64,000 bases of DNA from Nocardioides zhouii (GTDB lineage: Bacteria > Actinomycetota > Actinomycetes > Propionibacteriales > Nocardioidaceae): positions 124,001 through 188,000 of the forward strand of contig NZ_SDWV01000008.1 of NCBI RefSeq assembly GCF_004137345.1. Direction: 5' to 3'. Below, one piece after another: positions 38,537-48,997 of this stretch. Each line of letters begins with the position of its first letter. Positions within the stretch are counted from its first letter, which is position 1. Under the pieces are notes generated by a model. The model saw only the letters and a program-made list of their open reading frames with translations, had not been told where the DNA came from and searched no databases. The position numbers and the translations under genes were made by a program.

Positions 38537-40263
38537 GGACCGGGCTCGTACGTGCGCTGACGGCCGCGGCCGCCTGCTCGCTCCTGGCCGGGTGCGTGGG
38601 GATGCCGACCGACGGCCCGGTGCGCGAACCCCAGGTCTCGGTGCCCACCGACGACGTCCCCGGCATCTCGTTCGACCCGCGTCCGCCGCGCGCGGGGGAG
38701 TCGGCGGCCGACATCGCGGAGGGCTTCCTCGAGGCGATGAAGGCCACCCCCATCAACCTGACCGTGGCGCGGCTCTTCCTGTCCCGCGAGGCATCGGACG
38801 CGTGGGTGCCGGAGCAGCAGATCATCACCTACGGCGAGCCCGGCGTGGCGTCGGACGAGTCCGCGGTCTCGATCCGCCTCAAGGACGTCAACCTCTACGA
38901 CGAGCGCGGCGCCTGGCAGCGCACGCAGGCCACGCGCGACCTCGAGCTCGGACTGGTCCAGGAGGACGGGGAGTGGCGCATCGACCAGGTGCCGGACGCC
39001 CTGATCGTGCCGGACACCTGGTTCGACGACTGGTACGAACGCGCCTCGCTCTACTACTTCGACCCCACCGCCGCGGTGCTGGTGGCCGAGCCGGTCTTCG
39101 CCCCGAAGGGCGACCAGTTCGCGTCGTCGCTGGTGCGCGGGCTGGTGACCCAGCCGCCCGTGGCGCTCGACGGCGTCGTCAGCACCTACTTCCCGCCCGG
39201 CACGCGCGACGGGCTGTCGGTGCCCATCGCCAGCGGCATCGCCGCGGTGTCGCTCACCGGCGACCCGGCGGCCGTCGACGACGAGACCGGTGGTCGGATG
39301 CTCGCCCAGCTGGCGTGGACCCTGCGGCAGGAGCAGCGGGTCCGCGCCGTACGGCTCAGCGTGGGCGACCGGGTGATCGACACCCCCGACGGGTCCTCGC
39401 CGAGCAACCTCGACGCCGGCAGCAGCTACGACCCCGACGGGCTGCGCGCGAACCCGGAGATGTTCGCCCTCGTCGAGGGTCGAGTGGTGACCGGCGACAT
39501 CGGGACGCTCGAGAACACCCTCGGCCCGCTGGGCGACGAGCCCTACGGCCTGCGCTCCATCGCCGCCAGCATCTCCGGCTCGCACGTCGCAGGCGTCACC
39601 TCCAGCGGCACCGAGCTCGTGCTGGCCCCGACCGAGGCCCCCGACGGCGAGGTCACGCTCGTCGTCACGGGCGTCGACCTGGCCGCCCCCAGCTGGGACT
39701 TCCGCGACCGCGTGTGGGTGCTCGACCGCACCGGCGGGAGCGCCCGTGTCGTCGTCGTCGTCGACGGGACGGCGAGCCTGGAGACGGTCCCCGGCCTGAC
39801 CGGTCGCACGGTGACCAAGCTGCTGGTCTCGCGCGACGGCAGCCGGTTGGTCGCGGCGGTCCGCGGGCGCACGAAGGATCGCGTGGTGGCGACCCGCATC
39901 CGGCACGACGCGGCGGGCGAGATCCTCGGGTTCACGCCGATCCGCACCCTGCCGCTGCCCGAGGAGCGCAGCCCGCGCATCCGCGACATCGCCTGGCGCA
40001 CGCCGACGGCCATCTCCGTGCTGAGCAACGCCTCCAACGGCTACTCCCAGGTCCGCACCTTCTCGGTCGACGGTGCGCCGGGCGAGATCGTCACCGGCGG
40101 GCTGACGTTCCTGCGCGGTCGTTTCCGGAGCCTCGTCTCCGCGCCGGTGGAGGGCAGCGACGTCTTCGCCCTCGGCAACGGCCTCGTGCAGAACCTGACC
40201 AACCCCGATCGCCTCGTGCCCGCGCTGCCCGAGGGACTGGCGTCCCTCACCTACGTCGGCTGA
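38533..40263 (+). CDS. lpqB: Lipoprotein LpqB with GerMN domain
   Basis: A 576-residue lipoprotein with signal peptide and lipobox LLAGC near residue 21. A GerMN/sporulation-type region lies about 190-300 and a beta-propeller-like C-terminal part about 320-570. LpqB acts with MtrB at the cell surface and influences MtrA activation. It overlaps the mtrB stop by 4 bp and precedes the comF-like gene, which is the conserved order in actinobacteria. Confidence 0.96.
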   Translation: MRTGLVRALTAAAACSLLAGCVGMPTDGPVREPQVSVPTDDVPGISFDPRPPRAGESAADIAEGFLEAMKATPINLTVARLFLSREASDAWVPEQQIITYGEPGVASDESAVSIRLKDVNLYDERGAWQRTQATRDLELGLVQEDGEWRIDQVPDALIVPDTWFDDWYERASLYYFDPTAAVLVAEPVFAPKGDQFASSLVRGLVTQPPVALDGVVSTYFPPGTRDGLSVPIASGIAAVSLTGDPAAVDDETGGRMLAQLAWTLRQEQRVRAVRLSVGDRVIDTPDGSSPSNLDAGSSYDPDGLRANPEMFALVEGRVVTGDIGTLENTLGPLGDEPYGLRSIAASISGSHVAGVTSSGTELVLAPTEAPDGEVTLVVTGVDLAAPSWDFRDRVWVLDRTGGSARVVVVVDGTASLETVPGLTGRTVTKLLVSRDGSRLVAAVRGRTKDRVVATRIRHDAAGEILGFTPIRTLPLPEERSPRIRDIAWRTPTAISVLSNASNGYSQVRTFSVDGAPGEIVTGGLTFLRGRFRSLVSAPVEGSDVFALGNGLVQNLTNPDRLVPALPEGLASLTYVG

Positions 40264-40321
40264 TCCACAGGCGGCGCGCGCCCGGTTGCCCGCGTACGGT
40301 CCCGGCTGCTGGCATGGGCGG

Positions 40322-41047
40322 GTGCTCGACGAGGCCCTCGACCTGTTCCTCGGCAGCCGCTGCGTGGGGTGCGACGCGCCGGGCCGGATGCTGTGCGCGC
40401 GGTGCCGTGCGGGCCTGTCGACGCGCGCATCCGTCGCGTGGCCGTCGCCCGTGCCCGAGGGGCTGGTGACGCCGTGGGCCACCGAGGCGTACGACGGCGC
40501 CGTGCGCGCACTCGTCGTGGGCCACAAGGACCGCGGCCAGTGGGGGCACCGCCGCGTGCTGGGTGAGCTGCTGTCACGTGCCGTGCTCGCTGCCACCGCC
40601 GATCTCGACCCGGAGGTGCCGGTCCTCCTGGTGCCGGTGCCGTCGCGGCCCGGTGCCGGGCGCCAGCGCGGCTACGAGGCGACCACCGCCATCGTGAGGT
40701 GCGCGGCGGCGCGGGTCCGGAGCGGCCGGCAGGTCGCCGTCGCGCCACTGGTCGTCTCGCGTGGCGCGGCCGACCAGGCAGGCCTCGATGCTGCCGGGCG
40801 GGCCGCCAACGTGCGCCACTCGATGCACTGTCCCTCGGCCCTGCTGGCCCGCGTCGCGCGCCGCCGGCCCACGGCGTACGTCGTGGTGTGCGACGACGTG
40901 GTGACCACCGGGTCGACTGCCCGGGAGGCCCAGCGCGCGCTCGAGGCGGTGGGGCTCGCCCCGGTGGCCGTCGCCGCGGTCGCCGCCACGCAGAGGACTG
41001 CCCGACAGGTGACCCGTCCTGTTGGCCTCGGCCCGTGGAGGGGCTAG
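40322..41047 (+). CDS. ComF-family phosphoribosyltransferase-like protein
   Basis: A 241-residue protein with an N-terminal four-Cys zinc finger (Cys14, Cys17, Cys25, Cys28: CVGCDAPGRMLCARC) and a type I phosphoribosyltransferase fold carrying the PRPP loop VVVCDDVVTTGSTA near residue 195. ComF proteins take part in DNA uptake and single-strand processing in some bacteria; the role in this lineage is not established. GTG 40322 is chosen because it begins the family sequence; a TTG at 40286 is an in-frame alternative. The stop codon overlaps the -10 of the following RNA/hpf promoter. Confidence 0.85.
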   Translation: MLDEALDLFLGSRCVGCDAPGRMLCARCRAGLSTRASVAWPSPVPEGLVTPWATEAYDGAVRALVVGHKDRGQWGHRRVLGELLSRAVLAATADLDPEVPVLLVPVPSRPGAGRQRGYEATTAIVRCAAARVRSGRQVAVAPLVVSRGAADQAGLDAAGRAANVRHSMHCPSALLARVARRRPTAYVVVCDDVVTTGSTAREAQRALEAVGLAPVAVAAVAATQRTARQVTRPVGLGPWRG

Positions 41048-41050
41048 CGT
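41022..41050 (+). promoter_or_regulatory. Promoter for the hpf leader RNA
   Basis: TTGGCC (41022-41027), a 17-bp spacer and TAGCGT (41045-41050) precede the structured leader; transcription would begin near 41057. The -10 overlaps the comF-like stop codon. Confidence 0.45.
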
Positions 41051-41089
41051 CTTGTCATGGAGTCCGTCCGGGTCCGTGGTTGCGTCATG

Positions 41090-41370
41090 CAGAGGACTTC
41101 TGTGTGGCAAGCCGATGCCAGTCGCAGGCGAAACGGTCCACGTAAGTCCCTCGCGGGACGATCACGGTGCGGCTTAGAAGTAAGTCCTGCCTCGTCGCCG
41201 ACGTCATATGCGTCGGCTGCCGGGAGAAGGCCAGTAGTGGCGGAGAAGCTGCGAACGTCTCAGCAGGCGATTGTGGGGTCGAAGACCAGGTCGGCCGGGC
41301 GGACTCCATCCCACCCTGCCCCGGCGCGGTGCGCCCGGGACCATGGAAGGGTGCGGACTGCTTGCTAGCT
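41090..41370 (+). ncRNA. Structured leader RNA upstream of hpf, probable raiA-motif RNA
   Basis: The 335 nt between the comF-like gene and hpf hold no credible gene but many complementary segments. GTCCC (41146-41150) pairs with GGGAC (41155-41159); GCCGACG (41197-41203) pairs perfectly with CGTCGGC (41211-41217); GCCA (41230-41233) pairs with TGGC (41238-41241); and GCAAGC (41107-41112) can pair with GCTTGC (41360-41365) to close the structure. Its position directly before a raiA/hpf gene in an actinobacterium matches the known raiA RNA motif of actinobacteria and Firmicutes. A covariance search was not run. The boundaries are approximate. Confidence 0.65.
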
Positions 41371-41382
41371 GAGGAGGTTCAC

Positions 41383-42012
41383 ATGGAGGTTGTGGTCACG
41401 GGACGACACTGCGAGGTGTCCGATCGATTCCGCGAACATGTCTCGGAGAAGCTCACCCGTCTGGAGAAGCACGACCACCGCATCATGCGGGTCCAGGTGG
41501 AGGTGGAGCTCGAGAAGAACCCTCGCCAGCACGATCGCGCGACCAAGGTCGAGCTCACGGCGTTCTCCAAGGGCCCGGTCATCCGGGCCGAGGCGGCCGC
41601 CGAGGACAAGATGGGCGCGCTCGACCTGGCGCTCGACAAGATGCAGGCGCAGATGCGCCGCGCCGCCGACCGCCGTCGGGTCCACAAGGGACGCAACGAC
41701 CACGTGTCGGTCGGCGAGGCCCTCGCCGGCATGCCCGAGGTGGAGGACGCAACGGACGACGAGCCCGGCGTCATCGAGCACAAGGTCGGACCGATCACGG
41801 TCACCGGCGACGGCCCGCTGGTCGTCCGCGAGAAGTCGCACACGGCCGTGCCCATGACGCTCGACCAGGCGCTCTACGAGATGGAGCTCGTCGGCCACGA
41901 CTTCTACCTCTACGTCGACAAGGAGAGCGAGCGCCCTGCCGTGGTCTACCGCAGGCGCGGCTACGACTACGGCGTGATCTCCCTGGACGTCGACGGGCAC
42001 CGCGCCCACTGA
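41383..42012 (+). CDS. hpf: Long-form ribosome hibernation-promoting factor
   Basis: A 209-residue long HPF. The N-terminal ribosome-binding domain (about 1-105) has EVVVTGRHCEVSDRFREHV and a basic RRAADRRRVHKG end; a C-terminal dimerisation domain (about 150-205) has MTLDQALYEMELVGHDFYLYVDKE and VVYRRRGYDYGVISL. It pairs 70S ribosomes into 100S dimers in stationary phase. The ATG has a strong GAGGAGG site upstream. A structured RNA precedes it, so synthesis may be controlled at the leader. Confidence 0.95.
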   Translation: MEVVVTGRHCEVSDRFREHVSEKLTRLEKHDHRIMRVQVEVELEKNPRQHDRATKVELTAFSKGPVIRAEAAAEDKMGALDLALDKMQAQMRRAADRRRVHKGRNDHVSVGEALAGMPEVEDATDDEPGVIEHKVGPITVTGDGPLVVREKSHTAVPMTLDQALYEMELVGHDFYLYVDKESERPAVVYRRRGYDYGVISLDVDGHRAH

Positions 42013-42029
42013 CCTCCGGAGCTCGGTCG

Positions 42030-42053
42030 CGCGCGCATGACATGATGCGCGCG
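42030..42053. promoter_or_regulatory. 9-bp inverted repeat covering the regulator gene start
   Basis: CGCGCGCAT (42030-42038), a 6-nt loop and ATGCGCGCG (42045-42053) form a perfect inverted repeat ending on the GTG at 42053. It could be an operator for autoregulation or a transcript hairpin hiding the start. Confidence 0.45.
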
Positions 42054-42739
42054 TGACCGAGGCAACAGGCTCCCCAGCAGGCGTCGAACCCGTACGTGTC
42101 CTGGTCGTCGACGACCAGGAGCTGTTCCGCCGCGGGCTGATCATGCTGCTCAGCGGGGACACCGACATCGAGGTCGTCGGGGAGGCCTCCGACGGCATCA
42201 CCGCCACCGAGCTGGCCGTCAAGACGGCGCCCGACGTGATCCTGCTCGACGTACGCATGCCGCGTCGTACGGGCGTCGAGGCGTGCCGGGGCATCAAGGA
42301 GGCCGTGCCGTCGGCCAAGATCATCATGCTCACCGTCTCCGACGAGGAGGCCGACCTCTACGAGTCGGTCAAGAACGGTGCCTCGGGCTACCTCTTGAAG
42401 GACTCCTCGATCGAGGAGGTCGCCCAGGCGATCCGGGTCGTCAACGAGGGCCAGTCCCTCATCAGCCCGTCGATGGCCGTCAAGCTGATCGACGAGTTCA
42501 AGCAGATGTCGAAGCCCGAGCGCGAGCAAGGCCCCGCCCTCCGCCTGACCGAGCGTGAGCTCGAGGTGCTGCGGCTGGTGGCCAAGGGCCTCAACAACCG
42601 CGAGGTCGCCAAGGAGCTCTTCATCTCCGAGAACACGGTGAAGAACCACGTCCGCAACATCCTGGAGAAGCTCCAGCTCCACTCCCGCATGGAGGCCGTC
42701 ATGTACGCCATGCGCGAGAAGCTGCTCGACCTGCCCTGA
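42053..42739 (+). CDS. Orphan LuxR/NarL-type response regulator
   Basis: A 228-residue regulator. The receiver domain has the acidic pocket VVDDQE and phospho-acceptor Asp66 (VILLDVRMP), switch region and Lys in LLKDSS. A LuxR helix-turn-helix lies at about 160-220 ([26 protein letters not shown] with [15 protein letters not shown]). No sensor kinase gene is nearby, so its phosphodonor is unknown. An inverted repeat spans its start codon. Confidence 0.9.
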   Translation: MTEATGSPAGVEPVRVLVVDDQELFRRGLIMLLSGDTDIEVVGEASDGITATELAVKTAPDVILLDVRMPRRTGVEACRGIKEAVPSAKIIMLTVSDEEADLYESVKNGASGYLLKDSSIEEVAQAIRVVNEGQSLISPSMAVKLIDEFKQMSKPEREQGPALRLTERELEVLRLVAKGLNNREVAKELFISENTVKNHVRNILEKLQLHSRMEAVMYAMREKLLDLP

Positions 42740-42744
42740 CCCCC

Positions 42745-43971
42745 GTGGACCACCTGACCAACCTCCAGGCGCGCCGCATCGCGCTCGAGGCCCAGGGTTT
42801 CTGCGACCGCCCCCACGCCACGCCCGCGCTGCGTACGCTCGAGCGCACCGTCGCCCGCACCGGGGTGCTCCAGGTCGACTCGGTCAACGTGCTCCAGCGC
42901 GCGCACTACATGCCGCTCTACTCCCGCATGGGTTCCTACGACGTCGACCTGCTCCGCCGGGCGTCGAGCACCACGGGCCGTCGCCCGCGCCACCTGGTGG
43001 AGTACTGGGCGCACGTCCAGGCGCTGATGCCGGTCGAGCTGTGGCCGCTGATGCGGCACCGCATGGAGCACTACCGCTCCGAGCGCGGCAAGTGGGGGTT
43101 CACGGCCGACGCCGACATCGAGCCGCGGGTGCTCGACGCGGTCCGCGACCGCGGACCGGTGACCGCGCGCGACCTCGAGGAGGAGTTCAGCACCGGGCCC
43201 CGCACCAAGGAGCACTGGGGCTGGAACTGGTCGGAGGCACGCAAGGTCCTCGACTACCTCTTCCTCGTCGGTGGCGTGGCGATCGCCGGGCGTACCAGTC
43301 AGTTCGAGGTGCTCTACGACCTGCCCGAGCGGGTGCTGCCGGCTGCCGTCCTCGACGCACCGACGCCGACCCCGCAGGAGGCGGTCACCGGGCTCGTACG
43401 CCTGGCCGCCCGGTCGCACGGCGTGGCGAGCGCCCCGGACCTCGCCGACTACTACCGCCTGCGTCTCCAGCCGGCTCCCGGCAAGCCGAGTGCCAAGGTC
43501 GCGATCGAGGAGCTCGTCGAGGTGGGGGAGCTGACCCCGGTCGCCGTCCAGGGCTGGAAGCGCCAGGGCTACCTGCACCGCGACGCCCGCCTCCCGCGGC
43601 GGGTCTCGGCCCGTACGCTGCTCAGCCCGTTCGACCCGGTGGTGTGGGAGCGCGAGCGCGCCGAGGCGTTGTTCGACTTCTTCTACCGCATCGAGATCTA
43701 CGTCCCGGCCGAGAAGCGCCTGCACGGCTACTACGTCCTGCCGTTCCTGCTCGGTGACCGGCTGGTCGGCCGGGTGGACCTCAAGGCCGACCGGGTCGCC
43801 CGCGTGCTGCTCGTGCCCGGTGCGTTCGCCGAGGCGGGCGCCCCCGAGGAGACGGCCGACGAGCTGGCAGCCGAGCTCCGCCGGCTCGCCCGCTGGCTGG
43901 ACCTGGACGACGTGGTGGTGGGCCGTCACGGCGACCTGTCCGACGCGCTGCGAGGCGCGTTGGAGCGGTAG
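42745..43971 (+). CDS. HTH_42 DNA glycosylase, AlkX/YcaQ-like
   Basis: A 408-residue winged-helix glycosylase of the AlkZ/YcaQ superfamily. The catalytic motif QxD is Gln43-Val-Asp45 (LQVDSVNVLQRAHY), the form found in E. coli YcaQ (AlkX), which unhooks DNA interstrand crosslinks and alkylated bases; streptomycete self-resistance AlkZ enzymes have QxQ instead. Repeated winged-helix units follow (DLEEEFSTG, ARSHGVASAPDLADYY, VAIEELVEVGEL) with a beta-strand end. GTG starts 5 bp after the upstream regulator. Housekeeping repair is likely. Confidence 0.88.
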   Translation: MDHLTNLQARRIALEAQGFCDRPHATPALRTLERTVARTGVLQVDSVNVLQRAHYMPLYSRMGSYDVDLLRRASSTTGRRPRHLVEYWAHVQALMPVELWPLMRHRMEHYRSERGKWGFTADADIEPRVLDAVRDRGPVTARDLEEEFSTGPRTKEHWGWNWSEARKVLDYLFLVGGVAIAGRTSQFEVLYDLPERVLPAAVLDAPTPTPQEAVTGLVRLAARSHGVASAPDLADYYRLRLQPAPGKPSAKVAIEELVEVGELTPVAVQGWKRQGYLHRDARLPRRVSARTLLSPFDPVVWERERAEALFDFFYRIEIYVPAEKRLHGYYVLPFLLGDRLVGRVDLKADRVARVLLVPGAFAEAGAPEETADELAAELRRLARWLDLDDVVVGRHGDLSDALRGALER

Positions 43972-43972
43972 G

Positions 43973-43978
43973 TAGAGT
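43973..43978 (+). promoter_or_regulatory. -10 hexamer TAGAGT before secA
   Basis: TAGAGT overlaps the upstream stop region and ends 8 nt before the GTG at 43987; a leaderless secA mRNA is possible. Confidence 0.4.
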
Positions 43979-43986
43979 TACCACTC

Positions 43987-46827
<2,841 letters not shown>

Positions 46828-46837
46828 GCCCTCCCGG

Positions 46838-47347
46838 TCAGTCCCAGTTGATCGCGACGCACTGCCAGCGGTCGCGTACGACCTCGAAGCGGGCGGCGAC
46901 GGCACGTGAGCGTCGCCCGTAGCGGACGTGCGCGCTCGCCTCGACCGCATCGCTGCGGATCAGGGCGGTGCGGACGCCGATGACCACGGGCCGGGCCGGG
47001 TTGGGCCCCCGCCCGATGGGCGGCTCGCCCGCGACCGCGGCGACCGCGTGAGCACGCCCGGCGAGGTCGTCGTACACCTCGGGGACGGTGTGCCGCAGCA
47101 CCTGCGCCAGCGGGCGGTCACCGGCGGAGATCTCGACCACTGCCTGGAGGTAGCGCCCGACGAACGCGTCGACGTGCCGGCGCTCGGCCGCCTCGACCGC
47201 CACGAGGTCGAAGGTGCGGGTGCTGCGCAGCCGCGGGCGCGGGGGAGCGGTGCGCGGGGTCAGGTCGAGGGCGAGCGAGCCCTGGACGCTCGCCAGCGGC
47301 GTCGGCGCCCGGAGGGGGATCACCCGTGCCTGCTCGTGGCTGCTCAT
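46838..47347 (-). CDS. Rv3235-family conserved protein
   Basis: A 169-residue protein resembling M. tuberculosis Rv3235 (DUF6459-type). The conserved core is VGRYLQAVVEISAGDRPLAQVLRHTVPEVYDDLAGR and the C-terminal RYGRRSRAVAARFEVVRDRWQCVAINWD. An NTF2-like fold is suspected. ATG 47347 follows GGAGA and overlaps the end of the LysM gene (4 bp), so the two are translationally coupled. Function unknown. Confidence 0.82.
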   Translation of the reverse strand: MSSHEQARVIPLRAPTPLASVQGSLALDLTPRTAPPRPRLRSTRTFDLVAVEAAERRHVDAFVGRYLQAVVEISAGDRPLAQVLRHTVPEVYDDLAGRAHAVAAVAGEPPIGRGPNPARPVVIGVRTALIRSDAVEASAHVRYGRRSRAVAARFEVVRDRWQCVAINWD

Positions 47348-47961
47348 GATCGATCTCCGTCCTGCTGGAGGGGGTGGGTGCCGGGCAGGCGCAGCGCCTG
47401 GCCGGGGTGGATCAGGTCGGGGTCGTCGCCGACGACGTCGCGGTTGGCCTGCCAGATCGCCCGCCAGCGGTCCTCGAGCGACCCCGTGCCCGGGTGGGTC
47501 AGGGCGATCGACGACAGCGAGTCGCCGGGACGTACGACGTAGGTCGCGTCCGCCGGTCGGGGCTGGTGGTGGGCCGCGGCCACGGCCCGCTCGGGGAGCG
47601 CAAGCCCGGAGAGGAGCTCCCGGCCGTCGCCACCGGAGGCGAGGGCCGGGACGCTCGTGCCGGCGACCACGGCGACGCCGCACGCGACCAGCACGAGGCG
47701 GCGGGTAGCGCCGCCGGTCCGCACCCGACCGGTGAGCAGCCCGGCCACGGTCACCGTCGCGACCAGCCAGAGCCAGCCCAGTGCGAGTGCCAGCGCGGTG
47801 GCGCACGTCGCGACGAGCAGGTCGGCGACGGCATCGGTCCCCGACGAGTTGCTCGCCGCCGCCCACGTGGCCGGCACCGCCAGCGCCGCGGCTCCGGTGG
47901 CGACCGTGACCAGTAGCCAGACGGCGAGGGGGCGCAGGGTGGTCGTTGCTTCCCGAGACAC
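47344..47961 (-). CDS. LysM-domain membrane protein
   Basis: A 205-residue protein with three membrane helices in the first 110 residues and a C-terminal LysM domain (TYVVRPGDSLSSIALTH to DLIHPGQALRLPG). LysM binds N-acetylglucosamine in peptidoglycan, so the protein should link membrane and wall. GTG 47961 is chosen: AAAGG lies 7 nt upstream, and the promoter TTGACA-N17-TTAAAT (48021-47993) would place the transcript start after the ATG at 47994, which is in frame but probably not transcribed. Confidence 0.85.
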   Translation of the reverse strand: MSREATTTLRPLAVWLLVTVATGAAALAVPATWAAASNSSGTDAVADLLVATCATALALALGWLWLVATVTVAGLLTGRVRTGGATRRLVLVACGVAVVAGTSVPALASGGDGRELLSGLALPERAVAAAHHQPRPADATYVVRPGDSLSSIALTHPGTGSLEDRWRAIWQANRDVVGDDPDLIHPGQALRLPGTHPLQQDGDRS

Positions 47962-47992
47962 GACGAACCTTTCGTTTGCGTGTGTTTGCATC

Positions 47993-48021
47993 ATTTAAAG
48001 GACGTTCGGGCGCGGTGTCAA
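47993..48021 (-). promoter_or_regulatory. Sigma-70-type promoter of the LysM-Rv3235 pair
   Basis: On the - strand, TTGACA (48021-48016), a 17-bp spacer and TTAAAT (47998-47993) form a near-consensus promoter for the LysM gene. Confidence 0.6.
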
Positions 48022-48096
48022 TCGTTCTTCCACAGGACAATTGCGGGGGTCCTCGACCTCCCTCGCCACGTCGGGAGCGACTCCGTCGCTCGCGAC

Positions 48097-48102
48097 TAGG
48101 CT
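48097..48102 (+). promoter_or_regulatory. -10 hexamer TAGGCT, leaderless-type promoter
   Basis: TAGGCT ends 6 nt before the ATG at 48109. Confidence 0.45.
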
Positions 48103-48108
48103 CGGGAC

Positions 48109-48645
48109 ATGTCTTGGGAGCACGAGCTGTTCGCGCTGTTCGATGACCTCGAGGGCCAGGCGGCGGCCGCGTGGGAGGCAGACCGGGAGGCCGAGCTGGC
48201 CGACCGGGCGCGGGCGGAGTACGGCTCGGTGACCCTCGCGAGCCGGTTGATGGCCTCGCGCGGGCGACCGGTGGCGCTCGACCTGCCCCACGTGGGGCGC
48301 GTGGAGGGCAGTCTCGACCGGGTCGGGGACGGCTGGTGCCTGCTCAGCGGTGCCGGTCAGGACTGGATCGTGCCGCTGCCCGCCGTGGTGGCCGTGCACG
48401 GGGCCAGTGGTCGCTCGGTCCCCGAGGTGGCGTGGTCACCCGTCGACCGGCTCAGCCTCCGGGCAGCGCTGCGCCGGCTGGCCGACGCCGACGAGCGTTG
48501 CCTGCTCCACCTCGCCGACGGCACCCGGCTCGAGGCGAACGTCCATCGCGTCGGCGCCGACTTCCTCGAGGCCCGCGGTGCACGGTCGGAGCGACTGCTG
48601 GTGCCGTACGCCGGGCTCGTCGCGGTCCAGCGCCGCGACGGCTGA
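48109..48645 (+). CDS. Conserved actinobacterial protein of unknown function
   Basis: A 178-residue acidic protein. The N-terminal helix (SWEHELFALFDDLEGQAAAAWEADREAELADRARAEY) is highly charged; a beta-rich domain follows (PVALDLPHVGRVEGSLDRVGDGWCLLSG and LVPYAGLVAVQR). No known domain was recognised. It lies between the LysM gene (divergent) and tatB (convergent). The ATG lies 6 nt after a TAGGCT hexamer and is leaderless-like. Confidence 0.75.
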   Translation: MSWEHELFALFDDLEGQAAAAWEADREAELADRARAEYGSVTLASRLMASRGRPVALDLPHVGRVEGSLDRVGDGWCLLSGAGQDWIVPLPAVVAVHGASGRSVPEVAWSPVDRLSLRAALRRLADADERCLLHLADGTRLEANVHRVGADFLEARGARSERLLVPYAGLVAVQRRDG

Positions 48646-48650
48646 TCTGG

Positions 48651-48980
48651 TCAGGTGGCCTCGACGTCGTACGGCGGCACCTGGCCGGGGGGCAGCTTGT
48701 CGGCCTTGAACTGCTCCGCCTGGTCGCGGTCGACCTCGGCCATCGCCTCGGTGAGGTGCTTGCGCACGATGGCGCGGGGGTCGAGGTCGCGCAGCTGGAG
48801 ATCGGAGTACTCCGGGCCGAGCTCGTTGCGGAGCTCGTCGCGGGCGTTGTGAGCCATGCCCCTGACCCGGTGGAGCAGCTGGGCGGCCTGGCGGGCGAGA
48901 TCGGGCAGCCGATCGGGGCCCAGCACGATGACCGCCACGAGGGCGATCACGGCGAGCTCGAGGAGACCGACGTCGAACAT
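48651..48980 (-). CDS. tatB: Twin-arginine translocase subunit TatB
   Basis: A 109-residue TatB. The N-terminal helix FDVGLLELAVIALVAVIVLGPDRLPDLARQ has the invariant Glu and the FGP-like hinge; an amphipathic helix follows with an acidic tail ending in a short Pro-rich segment. TatB binds folded twin-arginine substrates with TatC and passes them to TatA in the cytoplasmic membrane. Neighbours tatB-mrp-DUF1003-MgtE/CBS match Rv1224-Rv1232c order. Confidence 0.93.
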   Translation of the reverse strand: MFDVGLLELAVIALVAVIVLGPDRLPDLARQAAQLLHRVRGMAHNARDELRNELGPEYSDLQLRDLDPRAIVRKHLTEAMAEVDRDQAEQFKADKLPPGQVPPYDVEAT

Positions 48981-48997
48981 GGGTCAGAACCTACTGG

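Noticed and set aside
41167..41382. N-terminal extension of hpf through the leader
   Set aside because: The in-frame codons lie in the structured RNA region and the family sequence begins at ATG 41383 after GAGGAGG.
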